DNA of 64,000 nt from V1-33 sp964523105 (GTDB taxonomy: Bacteria; Verrucomicrobiota; Verrucomicrobiia; Verrucomicrobiales; V1-33). The translations under genes were made by a program, and so were the position numbers. The stretch is from positions 62,001 to 126,000 of the forward strand of contig CAZFZN010000012.1 in NCBI GenBank assembly GCA_964523105.1, written 5' to 3'. The notes under the pieces are model-generated. The model had not been told where the DNA came from. It was given only the letters and a program-made list of their open reading frames with translations, and searched no databases. Shown here piece after piece: positions 1-8,347 of the stretch (positions within the stretch are counted from its first letter, which is position 1; every line of letters begins with the position of its first letter).

Positions 1-904
1 TTTCAGGTCTCCCGTCGGCGATGATGAGGCGGTATTTGGAAATGTAAGGGGTGCCGGGTTTGATTTCCATTTCACCGAGCTGCTGCGGGGCGAAGCAGAC
101 GAAGGGCTCGGTGGGGTTTAGCCTAACGGGCTGCGGAGAGCGGAAGTTTTCCGGATGGCAGAGCATCGTGAGGCCGACGACGCTGCCGTCCACGGGGCCG
201 CCGGTCCACATCCATTTGGCGCGGGTTTCGTTGCCTTTGAGGCGGTCGGTGATGCCTTCGTTGGTGAGGAACTGGCAGGGCGTCGATTTGTTCTCGTCCC
301 ATGTGTGGTGGCCGCGGAAGCCGATGCCGCCGTAGTGATACTTCGGCAATTTAAGCGGAGCGTCGCCGGCGCAGGTTTGCGTGGAAACCAGATCAATGAC
401 GTAACGCGGCGATTTCTCATCGCCGGCGGTGCCGGCGCGGACGTCCCAGGTTTCCAGAAGCACGTCTTTGGGCGGCGAGGCGAGAAGGTCCACGAATTTG
501 TGCCGCGCTTTGAATCCCGCGGCGCCGTCCTTTTGCCAGACATCATCCACGGCGACGAATTCCACGCGGCCTTTCTTTTGGCCCATGTTCCAGAAGTCAG
601 GCTTGCGGCCCTCGAACTCGGTACTCGTCCACGCCCACCAGACGCCGTGGTGGTGAATGTGTTTGGCGGGAAAGTCATCGCTGACCAGTTTGCCCGACGG
701 AGTGAACAGCGGATGGATATAACCGCCCCGGATGAAATCCTTTTTGATGTCAGGGCGGGGAAGCGGTCCCGGCTCGGCCTGGTAGCGGAACATTTCCCTG
801 TCGCCGGCGCGGAAGACAAGTTGCGCGCCCTCGCGTTTGGCGGTGACAGCGGGACCGGCCAGAGCAGCGGACGTGAAGGCGAGAAGAAGAAGCGTGCGGA
901 TCAT
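1..904 (-). CDS. PmoA-family (DUF6807) secreted protein, 3' end outside the window
   Basis: The reading frame is open from an ATG at 904 to the window edge (301 codons, no stop), so the C-terminus is missing. The N-terminus is a clear signal peptide: MIRT, then a Leu/Ala-rich core ending around ALAGPA. The mature part has the His-rich motif HIHHHGVWWAWTSTEFEG and later GGIGFRGHHTWDEN, characteristic of the family annotated as 'methane oxygenase PmoA' (DUF6807). That name is historical; such proteins are not membrane methane monooxygenases and their activity is unsettled. They are frequent beside sulfatases and Gfo/Idh/MocA oxidoreductases in Verrucomicrobia and Planctomycetes, which suggests carbohydrate work in the periplasm (inference). 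The gene lies 37 bp downstream of purK on the same strand, but shared function is not implied. Confidence 0.82.
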   Translation of the reverse strand, partial: MIRTLLLLAFTSAALAGPAVTAKREGAQLVFRAGDREMFRYQAEPGPLPRPDIKKDFIRGGYIHPLFTPSGKLVSDDFPAKHIHHHGVWWAWTSTEFEGRKPDFWNMGQKKGRVEFVAVDDVWQKDGAAGFKARHKFVDLLASPPKDVLLETWDVRAGTAGDEKSPRYVIDLVSTQTCAGDAPLKLPKYHYGGIGFRGHHTWDENKSTPCQFLTNEGITDRLKGNETRAKWMWTGGPVDGSVVGLTMLCHPENFRSPQPVRLNPTEPFVCFAPQQLGEMEIKPGTPYISKYRLIIADGRPE

Positions 905-941
905 GCCGCAGCGGAACGGCAGGCCGCGGCGCGGCAAGCGT

Positions 942-2084
942 TCAGCTCTGCACGCAAGTGCGCAGGCGATGCGCTTCGGCGAGCGCGGACTCGACAGTAT
1001 CGCCGAGCACGGTGAAATGGCCCATCTTGCGCTTCGATTTGGCCTCGCGCTTGCCGTAGAGGTGCAGGAAGGCGCGCGGGCACTCGAGCACGGGCGTCCA
1101 GTCAGGATGGCGGTCCGGCGCCGGCCAGAGGTCGCCGAGCAGATTGACCATGACGGCGGGCGTGTGCTGGCGGGAGTCGCCGGGCGGCTGGCCGCAGACG
1201 GTGCGAATCTGCTGCTGGAACTGGCTGGTGATGCAGGACTCGATGGTGTGATGTCCGGAATTGTGAGGGCGCGGTGCGATTTCGTTCACGAGCAGGCGTC
1301 CGTCGCGGGTGACGAACATTTCCACGGCCAGAGTGCCGACGTAGTCGAGCGCTGCGGCAATGGATTCGGCCAGTTGTGCGGCTTCCGCGGCGAGTCGCGG
1401 CTCGATGCGTGCCGGTGAAATCGTGATATCGAGAATATGGTCGGCGTGGATGTTTTCGCAGACGGGGAAGCTGACAAAAGTGCCGTCCCTGGCGCGCGCG
1501 CCGACGACGCTGATTTCGAGTTCATGGGAAATCCACTGCTCCACCACGCCGCGCGGCGCACCGAGGCTGTTCCAAACCGCAGCCCAGTCCCCGCCGCCCG
1601 GGATTTTCTGCTGACCTTTGCCATCGTAGCCGAAATCAGCGGTCTTGAGCACGCAGGGAACGCCGAGTTCGGCGATCGCGGCACCGAGTTCGGCGGCGCT
1701 GCTCACCACACGGAAATCCGCGCAGGGAAAGCCGCCGCGCTGCAGGAAGGACTTCTCCCGCTCGCGGTTCTGGCAGATTTCCAGAGCCTGCCCGCCAGGA
1801 TAGACCGGCACCCGGCCTGCCAGGGCGCGGAGAAAGTGCCCGGGAATGTTTTCGAACTCCATGGTCACGATGTCCGCCTCTTTGATGAAACGTTCCCGCG
1901 CTTCAGCGTCGGCGTAGCCGGCATTGATCTCGAGGTCCGCCAGTTGTCCGGCGGGGGAACCCCGGGCTTCATCGGTGAATACGACGGTGCGATAACCCTG
2001 ACGTCTCGCCTCGCGCAGCGCCATGCGCCCGAGCTGCCCGCCGCCCACCATGCCGAGCGATTGTCCTGGCTGGAGGATGCTCAT
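942..2084 (-). CDS. purK: N5-carboxyaminoimidazole ribonucleotide synthase (PurK)
   Basis: This 380-aa cytosolic ATP-grasp enzyme makes N5-CAIR from AIR, ATP and bicarbonate in de novo purine synthesis. The N-terminus has the family signature LGMVGGGQLGRM. The central ATP-grasp part includes VLKTADFGYDGKGQ and VVEQWISHELEISV, and the metal/ATP site NEIAPRPHNSGHHT is intact near residue 265. Length matches the family (about 350-390). It starts 2 bp after the purE stop (purE ends at 2087), so purE-purK form an operon read leftward, in the order in which their products are coupled by the unstable N5-CAIR. No defect is visible. Confidence 0.97.
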   Translation of the reverse strand: MSILQPGQSLGMVGGGQLGRMALREARRQGYRTVVFTDEARGSPAGQLADLEINAGYADAEARERFIKEADIVTMEFENIPGHFLRALAGRVPVYPGGQALEICQNREREKSFLQRGGFPCADFRVVSSAAELGAAIAELGVPCVLKTADFGYDGKGQQKIPGGGDWAAVWNSLGAPRGVVEQWISHELEISVVGARARDGTFVSFPVCENIHADHILDITISPARIEPRLAAEAAQLAESIAAALDYVGTLAVEMFVTRDGRLLVNEIAPRPHNSGHHTIESCITSQFQQQIRTVCGQPPGDSRQHTPAVMVNLLGDLWPAPDRHPDWTPVLECPRAFLHLYGKREAKSKRKMGHFTVLGDTVESALAEAHRLRTCVQS

Positions 2085-2086
2085 GT

Positions 2087-2638
2087 TCAGAAAGGAATCT
2101 CCCCGTCCATGTCAGGGCTGTCCAATTGCGCCTGCGAAGCGAGGACTTCAGCCGTTTGACCGGCCCGGAATTTCTTCAGCCGGCGCGTCAGGGCAGGATT
2201 GCCGGCGGCCAGCAGCGAAACGGCGAAGAGTGCGGCGTTGATGGCACCGGCTTTGCCGATGGCAAATGTCGCGACCGGCACCCCGCCCGGCATTTGCACA
2301 ATGCTCAGCAGACTGTCCATGCCCTTCAGGGTGCGCGACTCCACCGGCACGCCGAGGACAGGAAGTGTGGTCATGCTGGCGGTCATGCCTGGCAAATGGG
2401 CCGCGCCGCCGGCTCCCGCGATGATGCAGCGCAACCCGCGGCTTTCGGCGGTGGTGGCATATTCGCAGAGCAGGCCCGGAGTCCGGTGAGCACTGACAAC
2501 GCGCCATTCGCTGACGATGCCGAACGTATCGAGCACGTCCACGGCGTGCTGCAGCGTGTCGCGGTCGGAGATGCTGCCCATGATGACGCCCACGACGGGG
2601 CGAATGGCAGGAGAGGATGGCTTCTTTCGTGCTGGCAT
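2087..2638 (-). CDS. purE: N5-CAIR mutase (PurE, class I)
   Basis: The product rearranges N5-CAIR to CAIR in de novo purine synthesis. The frame extends upstream to 2749, but the ATG at 2638 is preferred (183 aa, MPARKK) because the conserved fold begins soon after it with VVGVIMGSISDRDT. Class I motifs are present: GSISD for phosphate binding, SAHRTP with the catalytic His, and GAGGAAHLPGM. A C-terminal tail of about 25 residues continues after the usual end of the domain. It is translationally close to purK (2-bp gap). Upstream, the 114 bp to the divergent bpt-like gene should carry promoters for both. Confidence 0.96.
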   Translation of the reverse strand: MPARKKPSSPAIRPVVGVIMGSISDRDTLQHAVDVLDTFGIVSEWRVVSAHRTPGLLCEYATTAESRGLRCIIAGAGGAAHLPGMTASMTTLPVLGVPVESRTLKGMDSLLSIVQMPGGVPVATFAIGKAGAINAALFAVSLLAAGNPALTRRLKKFRAGQTAEVLASQAQLDSPDMDGEIPF

Positions 2639-2752
2639 GGGGAAAAGGGAGTTGCGCTTGTCGGGCGTGCGGTGTGGCGCGTCAAGCGTCACGCGATTTG
2701 CGTCTCGTATTGCACTTTGCAGCGGGCTCGCACATTGGGCCGTCATCAACCC

Positions 2753-3478
2753 GTGCGCATCATCCAGTCAGTCATCAATGGCCCTGAGCCCTGCTCGTAT
2801 CTGAGCGGTCAGTTCTCCGCCATGGAGTATGCGCGAATCGGAGGCATGGAGGCGGGAGATTACACACGCCGGCTCGGCGACGGATGGTTCAAGTTCGGGA
2901 GCTTCCTGCAGCGGCCGCTTTGCCACTGGTGCCGCCGCTGCTATTCCATGCGAGTTCCCCTCGATGATTGGGAACCCTCCAAGACTCACCGTAAAATCCT
3001 GCGTCGGAATGCCGCCGCCGAGGTCACCATCACCACTCCGCCGGTTTTCACCCGTGAAAGGCTCACGCTTTACAATCGATACCGGACGATTCAGGCCGCG
3101 CTCCGCGGCTGGCAGCAGGCGAATCTCACGGAAACGAGTTACGTGGAGGAGTTCATCCGGGGCCCGGTCCCGATGACGGAGATCAGCGTCCACGAAAAGG
3201 GGCGGCTCCTTGCGGTTCTCATGGCCGATGAGGATACCGGCCTGCTGACTGCCGTGACTCATTACCACGACCCCGCGCTGTGGCGAAGGAGCATTGGAAT
3301 GTTCACCGTCCTTCAGGCTTTTCTTCATGCGAAGCGGCTGGGCAAGAAATGGCTCTACCTGGGCTACTTCGTGCCCGGCAGTCCGAGCATGGATTATAAA
3401 AAGCAGTTCCATCCGTGTGAACTGCGGCAATGGAATGGCGACTGGCATCGGGTGGAGGAGCCGCGCGCGTTGAAGTAG
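2753..3478 (+). CDS. bpt: Bpt-type aminoacyl-tRNA protein transferase (ATE1/Bpt family)
   Basis: The family transfers Leu or Arg from aminoacyl-tRNA to N-terminal acidic residues of proteins, creating N-degrons read by ClpS/ClpAP. The N-terminal cysteine region is visible as PCSYL and CHWCRRC, the cluster that binds metal or Fe-S in this family. It is followed by MRVPLDDWEPSKTHRKILRR. The C-terminal GNAT-like half has DTGLLTAVTHYHDP and WLYLGYFVPGSPSMDYKKQF. No ATG suits the domain start. GTG at 2753 gives 241 aa, the usual Bpt length; TTG at 2735 is possible. The frame is open upstream to 2126, but that part overlaps purE and is a shadow. Arg versus Leu specificity cannot be read from the sequence. 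Neither clpS nor clpA is in the window. Confidence 0.85.
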   Translation: MRIIQSVINGPEPCSYLSGQFSAMEYARIGGMEAGDYTRRLGDGWFKFGSFLQRPLCHWCRRCYSMRVPLDDWEPSKTHRKILRRNAAAEVTITTPPVFTRERLTLYNRYRTIQAALRGWQQANLTETSYVEEFIRGPVPMTEISVHEKGRLLAVLMADEDTGLLTAVTHYHDPALWRRSIGMFTVLQAFLHAKRLGKKWLYLGYFVPGSPSMDYKKQFHPCELRQWNGDWHRVEEPRALK

Positions 3479-3521
3479 CATGGAATTTCCCGCTGAAGTG
3501 GGACAATCCGTCAGGCTAAAG

Positions 3522-3550
3522 AGCACAGTTCACCGCGAAGGGACTGTGCT
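3522..3550. terminator. Hairpin between convergent genes
   Basis: A perfect 8-bp stem (AGCACAGT at 3522-3529 with ACTGTGCT at 3543-3550) and a 13-nt loop lie between the bpt stop (3478) and the end of the convergent gene at 3565. The T-tracts are weak on both sides, so it is at best a modest bidirectional terminator. Confidence 0.5.
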
Positions 3551-3564
3551 AATACTTTGGAAAC

Positions 3565-4116
3565 CTAAAGTTTCAGCTCCACTGAACAATCGTGGCAGGA
3601 GCGGAGCCGGGTTTGAAGAAAGTGGAGAATGTTCTGTTTCAAATCGTCACACTTTGGACTCCAGTTTCTGGCTGCCCGCAGGGTTTTTACGCCTCTGCGA
3701 GCATGCTGCAGCGTGATCTGCCGGGTGCCAAAGTGGAGCAGTTCATCCAGCCGCTCGCCGAGGATTTGGAAGAAGCGCAGTTCGAATCCCTCCGCCTCCA
3801 CCGCCAGGTCATGCAGGGAAACCCGCAGGCGGGGCGGGGTGAGCTGCACGCGCTCCCCTATGTCTCCGAAGCCGATCTTACCGAGCAGCGCCTGCACCCT
3901 TCGGTTCAAGTCCTCGATTGAGATCGTGGTTCCGGAGTATTTGTTCCGGAGAAACAGGATCAGGCTGCGCGCGACGTCGCAGGCGAACCACCAGTCCTCG
4001 TGACCGGCGGCTTTGGCGGCCTTGCGGATGGATTGCTCCACCCACTCAGGTTCGCAGGCGGAATACTCATGTTGGCCAACTTGGAGCAATGGCAGATCGG
4101 AAGGAAGGGCGATCAT
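3565..4116 (-). CDS. Conserved hypothetical protein downstream of nrdR, possibly ATP-cone-like
   Basis: This 183-aa protein has no signal peptide or membrane segment. Residues about 22-80 (EPEWVEQSIRKAAKAAG, then RSLILFLRNKY, then ISIEDLNRRVQALLGKIGF) have a helical pattern recalling an ATP-cone, with the clause 'IEDLNRRVQALLGKIGF' resembling the end of that domain. The rest is not recognised. It is encoded 17 bp after nrdR on the same strand and is probably co-transcribed. That supports a role near ribonucleotide reductase control, but the link is by position only. The Cys-containing tail (RSCHDC) is not an obvious metal site. Confidence 0.7.
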   Translation of the reverse strand: MIALPSDLPLLQVGQHEYSACEPEWVEQSIRKAAKAAGHEDWWFACDVARSLILFLRNKYSGTTISIEDLNRRVQALLGKIGFGDIGERVQLTPPRLRVSLHDLAVEAEGFELRFFQILGERLDELLHFGTRQITLQHARRGVKTLRAARNWSPKCDDLKQNILHFLQTRLRSCHDCSVELKL

Positions 4117-4133
4117 TGAAGTGTAATTGTGGG

Positions 4134-4622
4134 TTAATAAAAGAGTTCCGGATGATGGCTGCTTCGCGGAACCCTGCGGCTCATGGAGTTGATTTCGTCG
4201 ATGAACTCACCGACATCCTGGAATTGCCGATAAACACTGGCGTAGCGCACATAGGCCACGGGATCGATGGTGTGCAGTCGGTCCATCACCTTGATGCCCA
4301 GCAACTTGCTTGGTATTTCACGGGATCCGTCATTTTCCAGTTCGGAAATGATGGAGTCTGTCGTGGCTTCCAGTTCATCCATTCCCACCGGCCGTTTCTC
4401 GCAGGCTTTGGCGAGCCCTCGCAGGAGTTTCTCGCGATCGAAAGGCTCACGGCTGCCATTGCGCTTGATCACCACCATGTCCGCCGGCTCGATCGTTTCG
4501 TAGGTGGTGAAGCGGTGGCCGCACGGCAGGCATTCCCGGCGGCGCCGAATCGCGAGGCCGTCACGGCTCATTCGGGAATCGATCACCTTGTCCTCATCTT
4601 TGTGGCACTTTGGGCAGCGCAT
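4134..4622 (-). CDS. nrdR: Transcriptional repressor NrdR
   Basis: NrdR is a zinc-ribbon plus ATP-cone regulator that senses ATP/dATP and represses ribonucleotide reductase genes at NrdR boxes. The N-terminal ribbon is complete (MRCPKC and ECLPCGHRFTTYE, four Cys). It is followed by the ATP-cone beginning VIKRNGSREPFDREKLLRGL and containing ELENDGSREIPSKLLG and VAYVRYASVYRQF. The 162-aa length is typical (150-170). The gene heads a two-gene leftward unit with the protein at 3565-4116. No ribonucleotide reductase gene lies in the window. Confidence 0.97.
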   Translation of the reverse strand: MRCPKCHKDEDKVIDSRMSRDGLAIRRRRECLPCGHRFTTYETIEPADMVVIKRNGSREPFDREKLLRGLAKACEKRPVGMDELEATTDSIISELENDGSREIPSKLLGIKVMDRLHTIDPVAYVRYASVYRQFQDVGEFIDEINSMSRRVPRSSHHPELFY

Positions 4623-4800
4623 GGCGGAGATTTCCCGCGCTCATATCCTACTGCATTTTGTGGCGCAACAGTTTTGAGTCGCAAGATGTAGAATCTATCT
4701 GAATGATAATAACTTCCGCCCTCCGTTGATTCGTGCGTTGGAATCTGACTCCCGCGACCGGATAAGGGAACTCCCAAACTGTTCTCAAGTGAGACGACTC

Positions 4801-4837
4801 TGGACAATGGCAACGCTGTTGTATATACAATGCCAAT
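4801..4837 (+). promoter_or_regulatory. Putative promoter with near-leaderless start and a 12-bp palindrome
   Basis: TGGACA at 4801-4806 and TATACA at 4824-4829 are separated by 17 bp, a plausible sigma-70-type pair. Transcription would start only about 2 nt before the ATG at 4838. The -10 lies inside the perfect palindrome TTGTATATACAA (4819-4830), which could also bind a dimeric regulator. No Shine-Dalgarno sequence precedes the ATG. Inference from sequence only. Confidence 0.35.
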
Positions 4838-6436
4838 ATGAAACTGCTTGCTCTCCTCCTCATAACGCTCCCTGCCTCCGGCATCAGTCTGGCTGCGGGT
4901 CAGGCATCTGGACAGGGAGAAGTCGCACCACAGGCCGCAAAAAAAGCGGACCGGGAGGCTGATGATCTCCGTCAGGTGAAGTTGCTCGCCGATGGCATCA
5001 AAATCGGCAGGGAATGGCAGGCGGCGGTCAAGTCCGGGAGATTGAGTCCGGCGATGACGCTTTGGGGATACACGGCGTTCGACGACATCAGTGAGGATGG
5101 CCTTCTGGAATCGCTGCAGCACCAGTACGGCCTGCTGGGGAAAGTCAAATATTGCGAACTGCTCACGGAGCGCTGCCTCGTGGACCTTGAAGGAACCGCC
5201 GCCGGGGAAGCGGGCGAAGCGCCCGGAGTATATGTGACGCTCAGCTGGCTCGCGGAGTATGAAAACGGCACGCACCGCGAGACCATGATTCTCCATGAGC
5301 CAAAGAAGCAGGGCGCCGGATTGAAAATCGTCGGGCTGCGCCGGGAATCGCTGCCGGAAGGCCGGCAGGCGGCCGCGGAACTGGCTGCCGGTCTCGGTCA
5401 ACTGGCCTTGTTGAAACTGCGCGGGGCGCCCCGTGACCGCTGGGAGCCGTGGCAGCGCGAAGCGGCGATGCTCGCGGAAAAGCTGAAGCTTTCTCTGCCC
5501 GAAATCCCGGAAGCGGCGAACACCGGTGATGACGCGGCCGGGGAAAAACTGGCCGCATTGATCATGCAGGCGGCGCCATCACTGTTCGATGGACTCGGTC
5601 CCGGGGGAGGGCAGCATGAGGGCAAGGCCATACTCAATGCGTTCGCGCTGCTGTTGTTATATGAACCCGGGGAGGAAACCATCACGCGCCTGGCCGTTTT
5701 GGCAGGCGCGGAATCCGAAAAGGCCGGGATTCCGGATGAAGTGTGGAAGCCGCTGATCCGTGCCGTGGCCGGAAAGGAGGAATTCCCCGCCGTCAACGAA
5801 GCCGTGCAGCGCATGGCTGCGGGCATTTCCGCTCATGTTGCGCGGGAGGACCTGAAAGCCCGTCTCAAGGCGGCGCCGCGGCTTATTCTCGATCAGGCGC
5901 TCCTCACCATGGAGTCGCTGCCGACCTACAAAGTGCGCGCCGAGTTCACCGCCGCAGACTCCCGCAAGTGTCTCATGGAAGCCTCCCTCGCTCCCGGCGC
6001 GATGTATCTCCGGTTCACCGGTTTCGATGGGAGGAAGGAGAGCCGCATCGTCAATCACGACGGCTTCTTCCTCAGCAGCGACGAAAACAAAACCTGGCGC
6101 ACCGATCCGGATCCCGAAAGTGCCAGGGGCCTGTGCCGGACGCTGCAGAAGCCGCTCGACCGCACCCAGAAGATTACCGCAAAACACGCCTTTACCCTCA
6201 CGGGAGTGGAAAAAGTGGACGGGGAGGAACTCTATCGTTTTCACAGCCCCGGAGCCGGGAAGGAGGGAGCGGTTACTTACTGGGTGCTCATCACGAAAAA
6301 CGGCCCCGTCATCCGCCGGGCGCAGATGCCGATGAAGTTCGGAGACATCTCCGCCGAGGGAGTGTTCGCCTTTACAAGGCTGGGCCGGGAGCCTGACATC
6401 CCCGCGCTGGAATCGATTCCGGCCCCGGAAAAATAG
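4838..6436 (+). CDS. Secreted protein of unknown function
   Basis: This 532-aa protein begins with a signal peptide (MKLLALLLITLPASGISLAAG). The mature part is acidic and soluble. The first half (to about residue 330) is rich in amphipathic helices. The C-terminal 180 residues look like a beta-rich unit, with MYLRFTGFDGRKESRIVNHD, then GFFLSSDENKTWRTDPDPES, and later GAVTYWVLITKNGPVIRRAQ. The alternation of 'measured' strands is reminiscent of lipoprotein-carrier-like (LolA/LppX) folds, but no diagnostic motif was found. No transmembrane anchor. It stands alone, divergent from nrdR and convergent with the AEC transporter gene. Function unknown. Confidence 0.75.
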   Translation: MKLLALLLITLPASGISLAAGQASGQGEVAPQAAKKADREADDLRQVKLLADGIKIGREWQAAVKSGRLSPAMTLWGYTAFDDISEDGLLESLQHQYGLLGKVKYCELLTERCLVDLEGTAAGEAGEAPGVYVTLSWLAEYENGTHRETMILHEPKKQGAGLKIVGLRRESLPEGRQAAAELAAGLGQLALLKLRGAPRDRWEPWQREAAMLAEKLKLSLPEIPEAANTGDDAAGEKLAALIMQAAPSLFDGLGPGGGQHEGKAILNAFALLLLYEPGEETITRLAVLAGAESEKAGIPDEVWKPLIRAVAGKEEFPAVNEAVQRMAAGISAHVAREDLKARLKAAPRLILDQALLTMESLPTYKVRAEFTAADSRKCLMEASLAPGAMYLRFTGFDGRKESRIVNHDGFFLSSDENKTWRTDPDPESARGLCRTLQKPLDRTQKITAKHAFTLTGVEKVDGEELYRFHSPGAGKEGAVTYWVLITKNGPVIRRAQMPMKFGDISAEGVFAFTRLGREPDIPALESIPAPEK

Positions 6437-6460
6437 CGGCCGGCGGAGCGATCGGCCGCA

Positions 6461-7438
6461 TCAGCCGCCGGCCCACTGCAGTGCCAGCTTCACGGCGAAT
6501 GGAATTGTCAGGAGACTCACCAGCGTGGTGATCACGATGACGCGCATGGCCGTCGCTTCGTCGCCGCCGTAGCGGCGCGCGATGATCATGGGAAACACCG
6601 CCGCGGGCATGGCCGCCTGCACGGCGATGACGTGGCGGAATTCCGCGCTCGCAGCCGGGATGAGGGCCAGCGCACCCAGCATCGTCAGCGGCAGAACGGC
6701 CAGCCGCATGACCACTCCGCCCGCCGCCGTGCGCAGGTCGCCGGTCCAGCCCGGGCGGCTGACAAGATCGAAGAGCGTCGCTCCTACCAGGAGCAGGCCG
6801 ATGGGCACGGCGCATTCCCCCAGCAGATGCACCGCGCCGCGCACACTGCTGAAGAACCAGGCGCCGCTGCCGCCGGTCCATTCGTGCCAGGGCAGCAGAT
6901 TGAGGCCGAGACCGGCGACGATGCTGAGCACCACGGGATTGAGCACATTGCGCATGGCTCCGTGCGTTTTGGGATTCATGAACCAAACGCCCAGGGACCA
7001 AAGCACCAGCTCCACACCGAGGCTGTAGATGAACAGCACCCCCATCCAGTCGCCGTCCGGGAAAATGACGCGCATGATGGGGATGGGCAGATAGCCATAA
7101 TTTTGAATGGAGCACGCCAGCGCGAAGGTGCGGCGCACTTTCCCCTCCCGCAGTCCAAACAGCGGCGCGGCGAGCCATGTCAGGGCGCCGCCGGCGATCA
7201 TGAACGCCGCCCCGCAGAGCATCGGCAGCCACACGTTGGCCGGATCGCGCAGGGCCTGATTCCCCACGATGTTCTCCAGGATGAAGCAGGGATACGTTAG
7301 CGTGATCGCCAGCGTGAGCAGCACATGGTCGCCTTCCGGCGTGAGCATCCGGGTTCGCCGCAGCGCTGCGCCCGTTCCCATGATGAGAAAGACGGGAAGG
7401 ACGGCGGAGAGCAGCAGCGGAAGCGTGATGTCAGGCAT
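6461..7438 (-). CDS. AEC-family (auxin efflux carrier-like) transporter
   Basis: This 325-aa inner-membrane protein has about ten hydrophobic helices in two halves, and its length is normal for the AEC family, which exports or exchanges organic anions. Recognisable segments include LPVFLIMGTGAALRR at the N-terminus, CSIQNYGYLPIPI in the first half (the conserved N-x-G-[FY]-[LM]-P-type motif) and ECAVPIGLLLVGATL in the second. The C-terminal half contains MPAAVFPMIIARRYGGDE and ITTLVSLLTIPF, the usual family ending. Substrate cannot be inferred. It ends 24 bp from the convergent secreted-protein gene and lies 27 bp downstream of def, so it may be co-transcribed with def. Confidence 0.92.
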   Translation of the reverse strand: MPDITLPLLLSAVLPVFLIMGTGAALRRTRMLTPEGDHVLLTLAITLTYPCFILENIVGNQALRDPANVWLPMLCGAAFMIAGGALTWLAAPLFGLREGKVRRTFALACSIQNYGYLPIPIMRVIFPDGDWMGVLFIYSLGVELVLWSLGVWFMNPKTHGAMRNVLNPVVLSIVAGLGLNLLPWHEWTGGSGAWFFSSVRGAVHLLGECAVPIGLLLVGATLFDLVSRPGWTGDLRTAAGGVVMRLAVLPLTMLGALALIPAASAEFRHVIAVQAAMPAAVFPMIIARRYGGDEATAMRVIVITTLVSLLTIPFAVKLALQWAGG

Positions 7439-7465
7439 CGCCGAGAGGATGAAGCATGAAACCGG

Positions 7466-8029
7466 TCACTTTTCCTCCGCCAGCTTCTCGCGCATCCGCT
7501 GGATCTTGCGCTTCAGGGCCAGTTTCCCGGCGGGGCTGATGCGGTCGATGAAGAGGACACCGAAGAGGTGATCGGTTTCGTGCTGGATGGCGCGGGAGAG
7601 CAGGCCGTCGGTTTCGATTTCGACGCGGCTGCCGTCGAGCAGCATGACGCCGGCCTTGACCACGTCCGGGCGCGTCACATCGGCGCGCACGTCGGGAAAA
7701 CTGAGGCAGCCCTCGTTCATCACGGCCTTGTCCTTCTGCGGAAACGACAGTTCCGGATTCATAAAAACGAGCGGCATGAAGTCGGCGAGAGGCACGTCTT
7801 TCCCGTCCACCCGGAGAAAGGTCATCGGCTCCTCGGAATCACTCACGTCAATGACCGCGAACTGAATATCGAGCCCGATCTGCGGCGCCGCGAGGCCCAC
7901 GCCGTGCGCGGCCTCCATGGTTTCCAGCATGTCGGCGGCAAGGGCGTGAAGTTCAGGCGTGATTGCAGCGACCGGCTTGCACTTTTGGCGCAGCACCGGG
8001 TCGCCGTAGAGGACGATTTCGCGAACCAT
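7466..8029 (-). CDS. def: Peptide deformylase
   Basis: The enzyme removes the formyl group from nascent N-terminal Met. The ATG at 8029 (MVREIVLYGDPVLR, 187 aa) is preferred over an upstream in-frame start at 8110, because the family's conserved start is I-x-x-Y-x-D-P-x-L and an AGAGG stretch lies just upstream. All three catalytic motifs are intact: GVGLAAPQ (residues 43-50), EGCLSFP with metal ligand C108, and QHETDH with H150, E151 and H154. A short insertion between motifs 1 and 2 (about residues 63-85) is within family variation. No fmt gene is adjacent. Confidence 0.97.
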   Translation of the reverse strand: MVREIVLYGDPVLRQKCKPVAAITPELHALAADMLETMEAAHGVGLAAPQIGLDIQFAVIDVSDSEEPMTFLRVDGKDVPLADFMPLVFMNPELSFPQKDKAVMNEGCLSFPDVRADVTRPDVVKAGVMLLDGSRVEIETDGLLSRAIQHETDHLFGVLFIDRISPAGKLALKRKIQRMREKLAEEK

Positions 8030-8146
8030 AGGAGGTGCCTCTAGGATAGCGGCACGCAGGGTGCAAGTTGGAGCTTGCCGGTGATGGGGCGGCTGCTCGC
8101 AACTGCGCACTGAGAATGAATCCCGGCGCCGTGCCGCCGCTCTCCT

Positions 8147-8347
8147 TCAAGGCAGGACAAACATCTCCTCCGACGGGCGCGGGCGGCGGGCGATGATGTC
8201 AGCGAGCAGATCGTTCTCGATCAGTAATTGGCGGTTGAACTCGAGGAAATCGAGATAAGCCGGCATGCTCAGTTGCGGCGGCGGGAAACCCGGCCCGTCA
8301 TCGAAGGGCAGGTCGAGGTCAAGATTGGGAGGAAGTTCAGGGTTCAT
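8147..8347 (-). CDS. Small hypothetical protein coupled to a nucleotidyltransferase
   Basis: This is a 66-aa acidic, Pro-rich protein (MNPELPPNLDLDLPFDDGP at the start) with a helical middle (YLDFLEFNRQLLIENDLL) and a basic stretch (IIARRPRPSE). Its ATG overlaps the stop of the upstream nucleotidyltransferase gene by 4 nt, which strongly implies translational coupling. No homology was recognised. Its size, charge and coupling would suit an interaction partner of the enzyme, but this is inference. Confidence 0.65.
   Translation of the reverse strand: MNPELPPNLDLDLPFDDGPGFPPPQLSMPAYLDFLEFNRQLLIENDLLADIIARRPRPSEEMFVLP

Noticed and set aside
155..1015. Plus-strand 286-codon frame
   Set aside because: It is the antisense shadow of the PmoA-like gene, whose own frame is open to the window edge and has a signal peptide and family motifs; the plus-strand translation has no recognisable domain.
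2126..2752. N-terminal extension of the Bpt-type protein
   Set aside because: It overlaps purE on the opposite strand and precedes the conserved PCSYL start; the family length of about 240 residues is reached from GTG 2753.
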